Assembly: GCA_023667055.1 (NCBI GenBank)
Contig: JAMPAV010000010.1
Location: 1-50,170 of the forward strand
Source of the DNA: Muribaculum sp.
GTDB taxonomy: Bacteria > Bacteroidota > Bacteroidia > Bacteroidales > Muribaculaceae
Reading direction: 5' to 3'
Length of the DNA stretch: 50,170 bases
In this document: positions 40,821-49,809 of the stretch, piece after piece
How positions within the stretch are numbered: the first letter of the stretch is position 1
Layout of the letters: each line of letters begins with the position of its first letter
Notes under the pieces: generated by a model
Databases searched by the model: none
The model's input: only the letters and a program-made list of their open reading frames with translations
What the model was told of the DNA's origin: nothing
Position numbers and translations under genes: made by a program

Positions 40821-41852
40821 ATGAGAAAAAAATCTTACAAATCAAAAAAAGATTTTATAAAAGTTATGGTGATTCTTTCGATGTGTCAGTTCACTGTAAG
40901 TGCGCATGAATATGTTCCAATTGTCAAGTATGACAGAGTGTGGGAAAGCGTTACCGGCGAATGGGGACCATATACGGTGAAGTATATGAAATTTGACGGG
41001 ACGGAAGAAATCAACGGGAAGACATATCATAGAATAGTCACTTATAAAAAATCCATTATGAATTGGGATGCCCCCGGTGAGGCTCATTATGAATACTTTG
41101 ATAACATATGCGAAAACGAGGGTTATCTGAGAGAAGAAGATGGCAAGGTTTATACACTTGTGATTGATTATGACTTTAGCGACTATTCCTTCGGAATCAC
41201 CTATTCTCCTGATGAACCGGATGCCGATAATTGCAAGATATCCGAACGCCTTTTGTATGATTTCAACTGCAATGAGGATGATGAATTCAATGCTTTTTCT
41301 TGTTGCATGAAGACCGGGGAGATGATGAATTTCACTGTGTTGTCAAAATCCTCTATGGAAATAGATAGAGAGAAATGTCAAGTTATAAATATCTATCCAT
41401 CAGTATATGTCAATGAGTATTGCAAGGGATATGAAGTAATAGAAGGAATCGGGCCCACAGATTACGGATGTCTGAACTATAATGAATTTTATACCCAACC
41501 GACAAGGCCATGGCTATACAATTATTTCAACCGGCTTTTTGATGCTGATGGAAATGTGATTTATAAAACCAAGAATTGCGTTGACTATCAACTACCTGAC
41601 GATGCGTTTAGTTCAGTCAACAGCATATCTCAGATGCCGACACCTCTCTTTTCCGACGGTTTTATATCGTATGGAGAAGACAATCATTCCAATTCCATCA
41701 AGGTTTACAGTATGAATGGTAGCAAAGTGAAATCCGTGGGTGGTCGGGGACGTATTCTGATCTCAACAAATGATATGTCCACAGGTGTTTACATGGTAGT
41801 GTTCGAGACGGATGGCAAAACTTCGGCACGCCGTAAATTCATAGTGAAGTAG
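40821..41852 (+). CDS. Secreted protein with T9SS type A sorting domain
   Basis: A 343-residue protein with a signal peptide (about residues 12-28, ending TVSA). The central part (YGCLNYNEFYTQPT, EINGKTYHRIVTYKK, GYLREEDGKVYTLV) is a pattern common in Bacteroidales surface proteins of unknown function. The last 80 residues (SIKVYSMNGSKVKSV, ISTNDMSTGVYMVVFETDGK, RRKFIVK) are a type A sorting domain. Third gene of the likely operon from 37250. Confidence 0.82.
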   Translation: MRKKSYKSKKDFIKVMVILSMCQFTVSAHEYVPIVKYDRVWESVTGEWGPYTVKYMKFDGTEEINGKTYHRIVTYKKSIMNWDAPGEAHYEYFDNICENEGYLREEDGKVYTLVIDYDFSDYSFGITYSPDEPDADNCKISERLLYDFNCNEDDEFNAFSCCMKTGEMMNFTVLSKSSMEIDREKCQVINIYPSVYVNEYCKGYEVIEGIGPTDYGCLNYNEFYTQPTRPWLYNYFNRLFDADGNVIYKTKNCVDYQLPDDAFSSVNSISQMPTPLFSDGFISYGEDNHSNSIKVYSMNGSKVKSVGGRGRILISTNDMSTGVYMVVFETDGKTSARRKFIVK

Positions 41853-41992
41853 AATCTTTACGGATTCATGGTCATGAAACCCGGCCAAAAGTTTTGTCAA
41901 TTCGGGAAATCCGGCAAGACTGTAACAATGATTTACCAACACTGCAGGGGACGGGATTTATCTGTCCCGTGCAGGCATAAAATTTTATTGAC

Positions 41993-43477
41993 ATGAAACT
42001 ACATTTACTCGTTATTATGGTCTTGTCGTCAGTGCTTGCTTATGCCGGCATTCCATCGACATGTCTTTCACAACCGGATTATTCCGATCTCACCTCCGGC
42101 AACCGAAGAATCTTGAGTCTTCCTGAAAATGCAGGTGTATTGTCGCTGTCGGATGTGACAGACCCCGTAAAGAAGTCTGTGCGTGTGCGTTCCTATTCCA
42201 AACCGTTCAGGGCGGAGACAACCGGCTACGGACAACTAAAGGACATACTTGACGCCAACGGCGGAGCCGAGATTGATTCGCTGACAGTGGCCGGGCCAAT
42301 GGACGAGTCAGATTTCAGAGCCATCTGGGACTGCGCCGTGTATGGGAATCTTGCTTGTCTTAATCTTGGAGAGGCAGCCATCAAAGACAACGACATACCG
42401 AAATGGGCGCTTTATGACCCAATTCAGTGGGACCAGGGCTTCCTGCTGAAAATAAAAAAAATAATACTGCCGGATGATGTGGAGAGAATAGGGGTCGCAG
42501 CTTTTGCAATGATGGCACTTGAGGAGATCAACATGCCGTCGAAGCTGCGTGTCATCGAGAGTTCCGCGTTTTTATTTGACAGACGCCTGAACTGTCCGCT
42601 GGTCTTTTCCGAGGGGCTTGAGGAGATCGGCCACCAGGCATTTCATGACTGCTTCAGTCTCTCCACGACACCGATACTTCCCGGGACACTGAAAAAGATT
42701 GGTGTTCATGCGTTTTCCGCGACGCAGATAGAAGGCATTGAATTTCCTGAAAGTCTTGAGGAGATAATGGAGGGGGCGTTTGTAGCGACATCCCTGACGA
42801 AAGTGTATCTTCCCGACAATTGTCTGAAAATTGGACCAATGGCATTCCAGGGCTGTCTCATGCTAAAGGAGGTGAGGTTGCCCAAGGACCTTGAACGCAT
42901 TCCCAGCGGATTGTTCAGCCAGTGCCGCAACGAAGATTTTAACACAATAACACTCAATGAGGGTTGCCGGGTCATAGGTAATTACGCATTTGAGAGTAGT
43001 TTTATAAAGGAAATAAACTACAACGACAAAATAGAATGCATCGAATATGAGGCTTTTCGCGGAACCAACATTGAGGAGGTGATCATACCGGAAAGCATAA
43101 AGACTCTTGGCTGGGGATGTTTCTCGGATATATATCCAGATCTCAAAAGCATATATTGCCAATCGCCTACACCTCCCGTATGCGAGATTGAGGAGGAACG
43201 GACATTCACACCCTTCGGCTCGCCCGGCAGTCTGGCCGATATAAATCTGTTTGTTCCCTACGGAGCAAAGGAGGCTTATTCCAAGGCACCATGCTGGGAG
43301 AATTTTGTCAATATAATCGAGACCGGCGACCTACCCGGCGCAAGCGTAGGGAAGCCCGACATGGAAGAGAATACCGGATTGGACGCCATGCCGATATACG
43401 ATTTGTCTGGCCGGCAGATCAGCAATCCCCAACGCGGCGAGATCTACATACGGAATGGCAACAAGTATATAAAATGA
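41993..43477 (+). CDS. Secreted leucine-rich-repeat protein (BspA/LRR_5 type)
   Basis: A 494-residue protein with a signal peptide (1-18). From about residue 140 to 390 there are repeated LRR_5 units (IKKIILPDDVERIGVAAF, LEEINMPSKLRVIESSAF, LEEIGHQAFHDCFSL, LTKVYLPDNCLKIGPMAF). It ends YDLSGRQISNPQRGEIYIRNGNKYIK, a short form of a T9SS-type tail. BspA-like proteins bind host or microbial surfaces. It is separated from the previous gene by 140 bases that hold no clear feature. Confidence 0.88.
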   Translation: MKLHLLVIMVLSSVLAYAGIPSTCLSQPDYSDLTSGNRRILSLPENAGVLSLSDVTDPVKKSVRVRSYSKPFRAETTGYGQLKDILDANGGAEIDSLTVAGPMDESDFRAIWDCAVYGNLACLNLGEAAIKDNDIPKWALYDPIQWDQGFLLKIKKIILPDDVERIGVAAFAMMALEEINMPSKLRVIESSAFLFDRRLNCPLVFSEGLEEIGHQAFHDCFSLSTTPILPGTLKKIGVHAFSATQIEGIEFPESLEEIMEGAFVATSLTKVYLPDNCLKIGPMAFQGCLMLKEVRLPKDLERIPSGLFSQCRNEDFNTITLNEGCRVIGNYAFESSFIKEINYNDKIECIEYEAFRGTNIEEVIIPESIKTLGWGCFSDIYPDLKSIYCQSPTPPVCEIEEERTFTPFGSPGSLADINLFVPYGAKEAYSKAPCWENFVNIIETGDLPGASVGKPDMEENTGLDAMPIYDLSGRQISNPQRGEIYIRNGNKYIK

Positions 43478-43548
43478 GTTCAGAATGATGCCAATGGTTG
43501 AATCCGGAAGAGATGAAGCGTTGGAGTCAAAATCACTCCCATCCTTCC

Positions 43549-45591
43549 TTAGTCGCCTGTTCCAAAACGGGATGTGTCAATATTGGTGTCGCTCTTTGGT
43601 TTGAAACCGTTGAAACGCCAGATGAAGGTGAGACGGAGGTTGCGGGTCATGTCGCGCACTTTCATCCGGTAGTCTTGTCCGGCATGGTTGATTGTCATTG
43701 TCGGCGACCAACGGTTGAAGATGTCATCGGCCTTCAGATCGAGTTCGCAACAACGTTTCTTGCCAAACTGCCATTTGACTCCGGCATCAACTTTCCACAT
43801 CGAGGATAAATCGGCTATGCCTTGTACTGACCGTGAGATATATGTGAAGTCAACAGACATAGACACCGGGCAATTCTGACCGAAACGGAAGGTGTTATTC
43901 AGTGCTCCGTAGAATATCCATTTGTGGTTGTCGAAGCTGATGTCGTGGAAATGGTCGGCTTTCTCCCGCTGGTTGAAGATATTTGCGGTAGCGGTGGCGT
44001 TCCAAACGTAACCTATATTGAACGGCACGTTAAGGTTTAAGCCGACCGTCTGCTTGTAGTTTATATTGATTGTCTGATAGATAAGACTAAGTTCATCTGG
44101 CGACTGATACGGCAGTTGAACGGTTGCCCTGTCACCATATTGAACGTATAGCGTAGCCACATATTTCTGCTTGAAAATATAGCTGAACTGACCGGCATAA
44201 TTGAGATAGGGTTGCAACTCCGGATTACCTATCACTTTTGAATAGGGATTGATGTATGATGTGTGGCTATGCAGTTCCCAATATGAGGGATAGACCCGTT
44301 GGGTGGTGAAATTCAACTGGAATATACTTTTGGGTGTCTTGTAGTATGTAGCTCCCAACTGCGGAATGAAATTCCAGTTATGCTGATAGTCATTGTGAAA
44401 ATATTCTCCTTTGGCTGAGACATTGAACGACAAGCCCCAATCAAACGAGCGTTGCAAACCAACGTAGGCATCAGCGACATCCTCCTTGGAATTGCCGGAA
44501 AAGCCACCATCATCATCGGGATAGTTGACCTGTGAACTGCGGTCATCTGAATGTTGATACTCCAACCCATAGTTCAACTGCCATTTACCAAGCCGATGCT
44601 GTTGGTCTGCATACACGTGCCAACGGTTTATATCCTGCTTGTTCAATGAACCGAAAAGATAGTCACTACCTTGTGTCAACGACTGGTTGCGCTTTTCTCC
44701 ATAATATGTATAGTCACCGCCAACTGTCAATCCAAATGGTGCGGAATAGCGTAAGGCGACATTCTGGTAATTTATGGGGCCATCGGAAGTATAGGAATTT
44801 GTAAAATCGCCTAAAGTACCGGAGGAAAGACTCCAACCCATGGCTTTGGAAGTTATATGTCCATTATAGGTAACCCTTAGATTTTTATATGAGGTGGCTG
44901 CATAGATGGTATTTGCCCAGTTTTCAGATATTCTGCGCATATTATCCTCAATCATAGTCTGCTTCCCATCATAAAGATGATTTGAGAATGTCTCTTCATT
45001 ATTCCAACTCTTTGAGCGCGAGAGACCATAGTTCAGGTCAAAAGTCCAATCCTTAACCGCGTATATTGCGGCCAGCCCACCTCCGTATGATGAGTAATGT
45101 TTCTGGTTATATCCGGCTCTGACTTGTCCTTGCAGACCGTCAAGAGGAGATGGTGTTTTAAATACCACATTGATTACCGCTCCATTGACATGATATTTAG
45201 CCGGGGCGGTGTACATCACCTCAACCGTTTTCAAACGGTCAATAGGAGTGGTGTAAAGTAACTGATATAGGTTTTGCAACGGCATATTTGTTAGCTCGCC
45301 ATTGAGGATTATGGTCACATCACTTGCCCCGGCAAGTCCGATAAGTCCGTTGTTGTTGACAACTCCCGGCAGATAGCCCAACGCCTCAAGAATATTGTTG
45401 ACGGGCTTATCCTTGACTATTGAAGGCAAATCGACAATCATCATGCCGTCTTCTCCCTTGATCTGCGGCTTCTCACCTTTCACCACCACCTCGTTGAGTT
45501 GGTGAGTATTGATGGTGTCGGGATTTTCTGTCTGAGAGTGTCCCGAAAGTGCTACGATGGTTAAGCCTGTTACAATAAATATCCGCTTCAT
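43549..45591 (-). CDS. Outer membrane beta-barrel protein (TonB-receptor-like, OMP_b-brl_3)
   Basis: A 680-residue protein with a signal peptide (1-19, ending SGHSQ). A plug domain (about 30-140: LNEVVVKGEKPQIKGEDGMMIVDLPSI, ILEALGYLPGVVNNNGLIGLAGASDVTIILNG) precedes a 22-strand-type barrel. There is no N-terminal carboxypeptidase-like domain. The family acts in uptake or surface roles in Bacteroidetes. It is divergent from a kinase/regulator pair with a direct-repeat operator between them, so it is probably their target. A -7 element TAAATTTG is at 45616-45623. The ATG 45591 starts the signal. Confidence 0.87.
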   Translation of the reverse strand: MKRIFIVTGLTIVALSGHSQTENPDTINTHQLNEVVVKGEKPQIKGEDGMMIVDLPSIVKDKPVNNILEALGYLPGVVNNNGLIGLAGASDVTIILNGELTNMPLQNLYQLLYTTPIDRLKTVEVMYTAPAKYHVNGAVINVVFKTPSPLDGLQGQVRAGYNQKHYSSYGGGLAAIYAVKDWTFDLNYGLSRSKSWNNEETFSNHLYDGKQTMIEDNMRRISENWANTIYAATSYKNLRVTYNGHITSKAMGWSLSSGTLGDFTNSYTSDGPINYQNVALRYSAPFGLTVGGDYTYYGEKRNQSLTQGSDYLFGSLNKQDINRWHVYADQQHRLGKWQLNYGLEYQHSDDRSSQVNYPDDDGGFSGNSKEDVADAYVGLQRSFDWGLSFNVSAKGEYFHNDYQHNWNFIPQLGATYYKTPKSIFQLNFTTQRVYPSYWELHSHTSYINPYSKVIGNPELQPYLNYAGQFSYIFKQKYVATLYVQYGDRATVQLPYQSPDELSLIYQTININYKQTVGLNLNVPFNIGYVWNATATANIFNQREKADHFHDISFDNHKWIFYGALNNTFRFGQNCPVSMSVDFTYISRSVQGIADLSSMWKVDAGVKWQFGKKRCCELDLKADDIFNRWSPTMTINHAGQDYRMKVRDMTRNLRLTFIWRFNGFKPKSDTNIDTSRFGTGD

Positions 45592-45615
45592 AATCGTTGT
45601 ATATTTGTGGAGATG

Positions 45616-45623
45616 CAAATTTA
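45616..45623 (-). promoter_or_regulatory. -7 element for the outer-membrane barrel gene
   Basis: TAAATTTG on the minus strand. The -33 box is absent, as expected for an activator-dependent promoter. Confidence 0.55.
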
Positions 45624-45656
45624 GTCACGAATCTTTGTGCGCTTGTAATCCCGAAC

Positions 45657-45697
45657 CTTATTTAGTCTTAAATCTTCCCTTATTTAGTCTTAAATCT
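45657..45697. promoter_or_regulatory. Direct-repeat operator, probable response-regulator site
   Basis: Two exact copies of CTTATTTAGTCTTAAATCT (45657-45675 and 45679-45697), 22 bases apart. Each holds two CTTA half sites 10 bases apart. This is the pattern bound by OmpR/PhoB-type regulators. Confidence 0.75.
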
Positions 45698-45732
45698 GCA
45701 ATCCTCTGTGTGGCAGTATGAAAGATTATTTG

Positions 45733-45740
45733 TAAATTTG
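45733..45740 (+). promoter_or_regulatory. -7 element next to the kinase start
   Basis: TAAATTTG ending three bases before ATG 45744, so a leaderless kinase transcript is likely. Confidence 0.6.
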
Positions 45741-45743
45741 CGT

Positions 45744-47177
45744 ATGAAAAAGTTCAAAATCAACTCCATAATATTCATATCTGTCATTGCGGTTATCTTC
45801 TGCTGCAATGTCTATTACCTCGTCAATCTCTATAATTCGATACGTGAAGATGTAGAGAGGGAGGTCTTGACAGCTCTTGCCGATACGGACATAGATGATA
45901 TGTGGGAACGCGCCGAGAAAGCAAGACGTATTGCCCGCGAATCAGGACTTCTTCCTGTCTCTCAAGAAGAAGCTGATTCAATATATAGCGGACAGAGGGG
46001 TACAATCTCCGGTAAAGTTGATGATGATGGTAATTTTGAGACAAGTACTATTGAAGAAGATGGAGAGGTAACAGTGCAACGAGCACCGCTAAAACGCAAC
46101 CGTTCTTACACAAATCAGATGATGAAGGCCATGAGTCAACAAATGCATGAGGCCATGGATAAATATTATGGCTATGACCTGAGTATTACGGATAGCATAT
46201 TCAAGGCACGTCTGGCAGACAGGGGCATTTTCCCTGATATCGTTTCCATTGACATTGTAGATCAAAAAGATTCCATACTGTTGTCCAGTTCGAATAGGGT
46301 ATTGTCCAATTCGGATTTAGAAACCTACAAACTGTGTTTCAATCCGGAAAAGGGATGGCTGTTCAAAGCAAGTATGACTCCTCTTACACGTCATATCCTC
46401 TCGCAGATGATGGGTGTTATCATCACGATTTTTCTTTTGATGGTTGCTTTCTCAGCTGCTTTCTGGTATTTATTCCGCACGGTTTCCAAACTGCGTACCA
46501 TCGAAGAGATGAAAGATGATTTTGTCAGCAACATGACCCACGAACTGAAAACACCCATCGCAATCGCTTATTCAGCCAATGACGCACTTTTGAATTATGA
46601 CACTACAAATGACCAGGAGAAAAAGACGGCATATCTCACTATTGCCATAAAGCAACTGAAACGTCTCGGAGAACTTGTGGAGAATATCCTCGCCATGAGT
46701 TTGGAGAGACGTAAGACAATGACTTTGAAACCGGAAAATATTGATTTGCCGGAACTGGTGGAAGAAATAACCAGTGCACAGCAAATGAGAGGAGATAAGG
46801 ATATTTCAATTGAGGTTCAAACAAAAGATGATGTCACTATATATGCCGACAAATCACACTTGTCAAATGTGCTGAACAACCTGATTGACAATGCAATCAA
46901 ATATTCCAATGATTCGGTGAGAATAAACATCGAAATTGAGCGAAACAGCATTTCAGTGTCAGACAATGGTATGGGAATTCCGCAAAAGAGTTTGCCATAT
47001 ATTTTCGATAAGTTCTATCGTGTACCACATGGAAACCGTCAGGATGTTCGCGGATACGGCATCGGCCTATACTATGTTAAGCATATCATCGAGAAAATGG
47101 GATGGAGCATTTCCGTAAAGAGTCAGCAGGGACTCGGGTCAACATTCACCATTAAATTCGACAATCATGAAAGCTAA
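45744..47177 (+). CDS. Sensor histidine kinase (RprX-like)
   Basis: A 477-residue inner-membrane kinase: membrane helix about 8-28, a periplasmic sensor domain about 29-222, second helix about 226-246. Then DHp domain with FVSNMTHELKTPIA (His266) and ATPase domain with NNLIDNAIKYS (N box), SDNGMGIP (G1), and GYGIGLYYVKHII (G2). No HAMP domain is evident. It overlaps the regulator gene by 11 bases. I start at 45744; an upstream in-frame GTG/ATG lacks support. Confidence 0.92.
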   Translation: MKKFKINSIIFISVIAVIFCCNVYYLVNLYNSIREDVEREVLTALADTDIDDMWERAEKARRIARESGLLPVSQEEADSIYSGQRGTISGKVDDDGNFETSTIEEDGEVTVQRAPLKRNRSYTNQMMKAMSQQMHEAMDKYYGYDLSITDSIFKARLADRGIFPDIVSIDIVDQKDSILLSSSNRVLSNSDLETYKLCFNPEKGWLFKASMTPLTRHILSQMMGVIITIFLLMVAFSAAFWYLFRTVSKLRTIEEMKDDFVSNMTHELKTPIAIAYSANDALLNYDTTNDQEKKTAYLTIAIKQLKRLGELVENILAMSLERRKTMTLKPENIDLPELVEEITSAQQMRGDKDISIEVQTKDDVTIYADKSHLSNVLNNLIDNAIKYSNDSVRINIEIERNSISVSDNGMGIPQKSLPYIFDKFYRVPHGNRQDVRGYGIGLYYVKHIIEKMGWSISVKSQQGLGSTFTIKFDNHES

Positions 47178-47853
47178 GATATTGTTCGTGGAAGATGAGC
47201 GTGACCTGTCGCTGATAGTATGCGACACATTGCGTCAACAAGGATATGAAGTGGAAGTTGCTTTCGATGGCATTGACGGACTTGCCAGATACAAGACCGG
47301 AGGCGCGGATCTGATTGTGGCTGACGTGATGATGCCACGCCTCGATGGTTTTGCGATGGCAAGGGAAGTCAGACGTGTCTCAGCCAATGTGCCTATTATT
47401 TTTCTGACGGCGAAAAGCACTATCGATGATGTGGAGGAGGGCTTCGACATTGGAGCCAACGACTACATAAAGAAGCCGTTTGAACTTCGGGAACTGCTTA
47501 TCCGGATAAAAGCGTTGCTACGTGGAAGGGACAGTAGCTATTACGAAGGAAGGGTATATTCAATCGGTGATTATCTGTTTAACACAGCAAATCAAACATT
47601 GACAGTTAATGACAAAGAGACGGTGTTGTCAAACATAGAAACCCGGATATTGGAAAAATTAGCTTCAAATATTGGCAAGACCGTTGACTCATCCGAGCTG
47701 ATGATTGCCGTATGGGGGCGTGATGAAATCAGCAACCGCAACTCCCTTCACGGCTACATCCACAAGCTACGCCGTGCATTGCGCCACGACCCCAAAATCA
47801 GCATAATAAATCAGCGAGGTTTCGGATATATGTTAACCGTTAAAATATCATGA
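47167..47853 (+). CDS. Response regulator, OmpR family (RprY-like)
   Basis: A 228-residue regulator. The receiver (1-118) has VEDE (8-11), phospho-acceptor D53 in LIVADVMMP, FLTAKS and IKKPF (Lys102-103). The winged-helix DNA-binding domain (130-228) has the LSNIETRILEKLASNIGKTVDSSEL and VWGRDEISNRNSLHGYIHKLRRAL recognition region. It is partner of the overlapping kinase and probably binds the direct repeats at 45657-45697 to control the outer-membrane barrel gene. Confidence 0.93.
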   Translation: MKAKILFVEDERDLSLIVCDTLRQQGYEVEVAFDGIDGLARYKTGGADLIVADVMMPRLDGFAMAREVRRVSANVPIIFLTAKSTIDDVEEGFDIGANDYIKKPFELRELLIRIKALLRGRDSSYYEGRVYSIGDYLFNTANQTLTVNDKETVLSNIETRILEKLASNIGKTVDSSELMIAVWGRDEISNRNSLHGYIHKLRRALRHDPKISIINQRGFGYMLTVKIS

Positions 47854-47910
47854 CTATGAAAAAACTATAATAAAAGGTTCAGGCTTCTACACCTGAGTCA
47901 TGATTTGAGA

Positions 47911-48165
47911 ATGGAAAACATTACCATCCAACATCTCAAGAAGATTGCCGAGAAAGCGGATATAGCGAAACCATTGTCAATGCGCATAAGCCGCCACTCT
48001 TTTACCCACATCGCACAAGAGTCGGGTGCGGAATCCTCAGCCATAAAAACATTCTTGTCCACAGCAAGCTCGCTACCACCGAAAGCATTGGAGTCAAAAT
48101 CAATAAAATCCATTTCAAAAGCAACGGTTTGCGATGACTTGCGTCACCCTGAAACCACTAAATAA
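47911..48165 (+). pseudogene. Remnant of a tyrosine integrase C-terminus, frameshifted
   Basis: The first 45 codons (HLKKIAEKADIAKPLSMRISRHSFTHIAQESGAESSAIK) are the Arg-His block of Bacteroidales integrases. After that the frame turns to nonsense, while the -1 frame gives ILVHSKLATTES, the expected His block. One A is missing from a run of five. The catalytic Tyr block is lost and the N-terminal two thirds are absent. A dead fragment of an earlier mobile element. Confidence 0.8.
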
Positions 48166-48302
48166 ATGGATATGTTGTTGGATTTCAATGCATATTGAAT
48201 TCATTGTTCAAAAAGTGACGAAGTCAAGAAGTAACATCCGAGCAACTTTTTAAAGAATAGTTCATCAACCCCAATGAATCCAAATTCACTCGTAATCCGA
48301 CA

Positions 48303-48851
48303 ATGAAGCACAATGCTGATGGCATAGATACAGAACTTATTCGACTTCGCGAGGAGAATACTCGGCTGAAGGAATTGCTTAATAGACATGAGATTGCTTA
48401 TGAATCTACATCTTCACCCGTTATTCCTGTACAAAAGCCGGCGATGTCGCAGCTGTCGTTGGAAGAGAAGGTGGCGTTGTTCCGCAGTTTGTTTCATGGG
48501 CGTGAGGATGTTTTTGCCCGGCGGTGGTATAGTCCGAAGAGTGAGAAGAGTGGCTATCAGCCGGTTTGCACAAGAGAGTGGAATCCCGGTTATTTCGACA
48601 AGAAGAAATATAAGTGCACTGAATGTCCCAACCGTGAGTTTCAGCCGCTTGGATATAATGATATTTACCGTCATTTGGAGGGGAAAGACTCCAACGGCAA
48701 GGATGTAATTGGAGCATACGCCATACTTGCGGACAACACTTGCTATTTCCTTTGTTGCGATTTTGACGATAAAAGTTGTGAGCATGGGTACAAGGATGAT
48801 GTCAGGGCATATCTTGTTATAGCATATCCATTATATATTATTGACATATAA
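48303..48851 (+). pseudogene. Truncated TOTE-type archaeo-eukaryotic primase
   Basis: A 182-codon fragment. Residues about 1-30 are a coiled coil (ELIRLREENTRLKELLNR). Residues about 50-168 match the start of the primase domain of TOTE conflict systems (LSLEEKVALFRSLFHGREDVFARRWYSPKSEKSGYQPVC, KKKYKCTECPNREFQPL, YRHLEGKDSNGKDVIGAYAI, YFLCCDFDDKSCEHGYKDDV), including FDDK of the metal site. After KDDV it ends in unrelated residues and a stop. The full proteins are about 800-1000 residues with helicase and nuclease parts. Confidence 0.8.
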
Positions 48852-49249
48852 TATTATAATTATAATACTTTGTAAGAATGTTGTACGATTGGAATAAGAT
48901 GGGGATAAGGGAAGAAAGGGATTTTGAGATTTTTAGCGGTTGTTAAGGATTTTTATTTGCGGTTGGTTTCGTCTTTTGACTGCTTTTAATGGGACGGATT
49001 TAGGTAAAGTTGTCATGTTGGCTGGAGAAAAGAAACAGAATTGATGAGGTGATGTGTACCATTTGTCTTTTGCCCCGCCAAACTGTTTATGAGTGTAGAA
49101 ATATGAATATAGTTAGGTAAGGATGTATATACATAGACCTAAACTATTATTTATATGGCAGGATTATTTTTGCTGCCGTTTGAACAAATACAGCCCATAA
49201 GTTGTATTTTTGAAAAAGATTTCTTATCTTTGCGTCAAAATTTGAGACT
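48852..49249. other. Spacer without gene
   Basis: About 400 bases of AT-rich and then GT-rich sequence. No frame in it resembles the missing part of the primase. Near its right end is a -7 element TATCTTTG (49225-49232), with GTTG 20 bases upstream, that would drive the toxin-antitoxin pair. Confidence 0.6.
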
Positions 49250-49798
49250 ATGACTTTCGATGATATTACAGAAGACGGACGGCTTTGGGCTGTAAGATAT
49301 GACGGAGAGGAGGACAACTGTCTTGATTCGCTGTTCGACCAATGGAATGACGTTGCGTGGCTACGAGCATTCTTCAAGGCTAACTCTAAAGATTTGGAAG
49401 GTTATTTCAAAATTACCACCGTCAATGATGCGATTAAACGCACCATCGATGACAGTGAGCAGCTTGAAGCCATAATAATGGATATTTCACCGGAGGCGAA
49501 TCTCGACCTTATATTCCGTCCGTTGAGTAATAGCCGGATTGCCGAATGTCTGCTTGGCAAAGAGAAGGCTCGGTTGAAAAATCTTGTAGGCCATTCGTCA
49601 TGGCTTCGCATCTATGCCATAAAGTTGGCTAAGGGCGTTTATGTTGTGACCGGCGGTGCTATAAAACTCACTGCCACGATGCAGGAAAGAGAACACACTG
49701 CTGCTGAACTTGCAAAGATTGAGAAAGTCAGGAATTTTCTCCTCGACGAGAGAATTGTTGACGATGAGAGTTTTATTGAATATATTGCCGAACTTTAA
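49250..49798 (+). CDS. Putative RelE-like toxin of a type II TA pair
   Basis: A 182-residue soluble protein. The second half (KNLVGHSSWLRIYAIKLAKGVYVVTGGAIKLTATMQEREHT, about 112-150, then AELAKIEKVRNFLLDERI) has the strand-helix order of RelE/HigB-like toxins with a conserved His-Ser-Ser-Trp-Leu-Arg block. The first half is an unusual extension (LWAVRYDGEEDNCLDSLFDQW). It precedes an XRE antitoxin by 11 bases, the HigBA-type order. Family by pattern; catalytic residues are not certain. Confidence 0.75.
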   Translation: MTFDDITEDGRLWAVRYDGEEDNCLDSLFDQWNDVAWLRAFFKANSKDLEGYFKITTVNDAIKRTIDDSEQLEAIIMDISPEANLDLIFRPLSNSRIAECLLGKEKARLKNLVGHSSWLRIYAIKLAKGVYVVTGGAIKLTATMQEREHTAAELAKIEKVRNFLLDERIVDDESFIEYIAEL

Positions 49799-49809
49799 TA
49801 CTTGTGACT

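Noticed and set aside
47898..48113. A minus-strand frame of 71 codons over the integrase remnant
   Set aside because: Shadow of the plus-strand integrase fragment, which has recognisable RH and HSKLATTE blocks.
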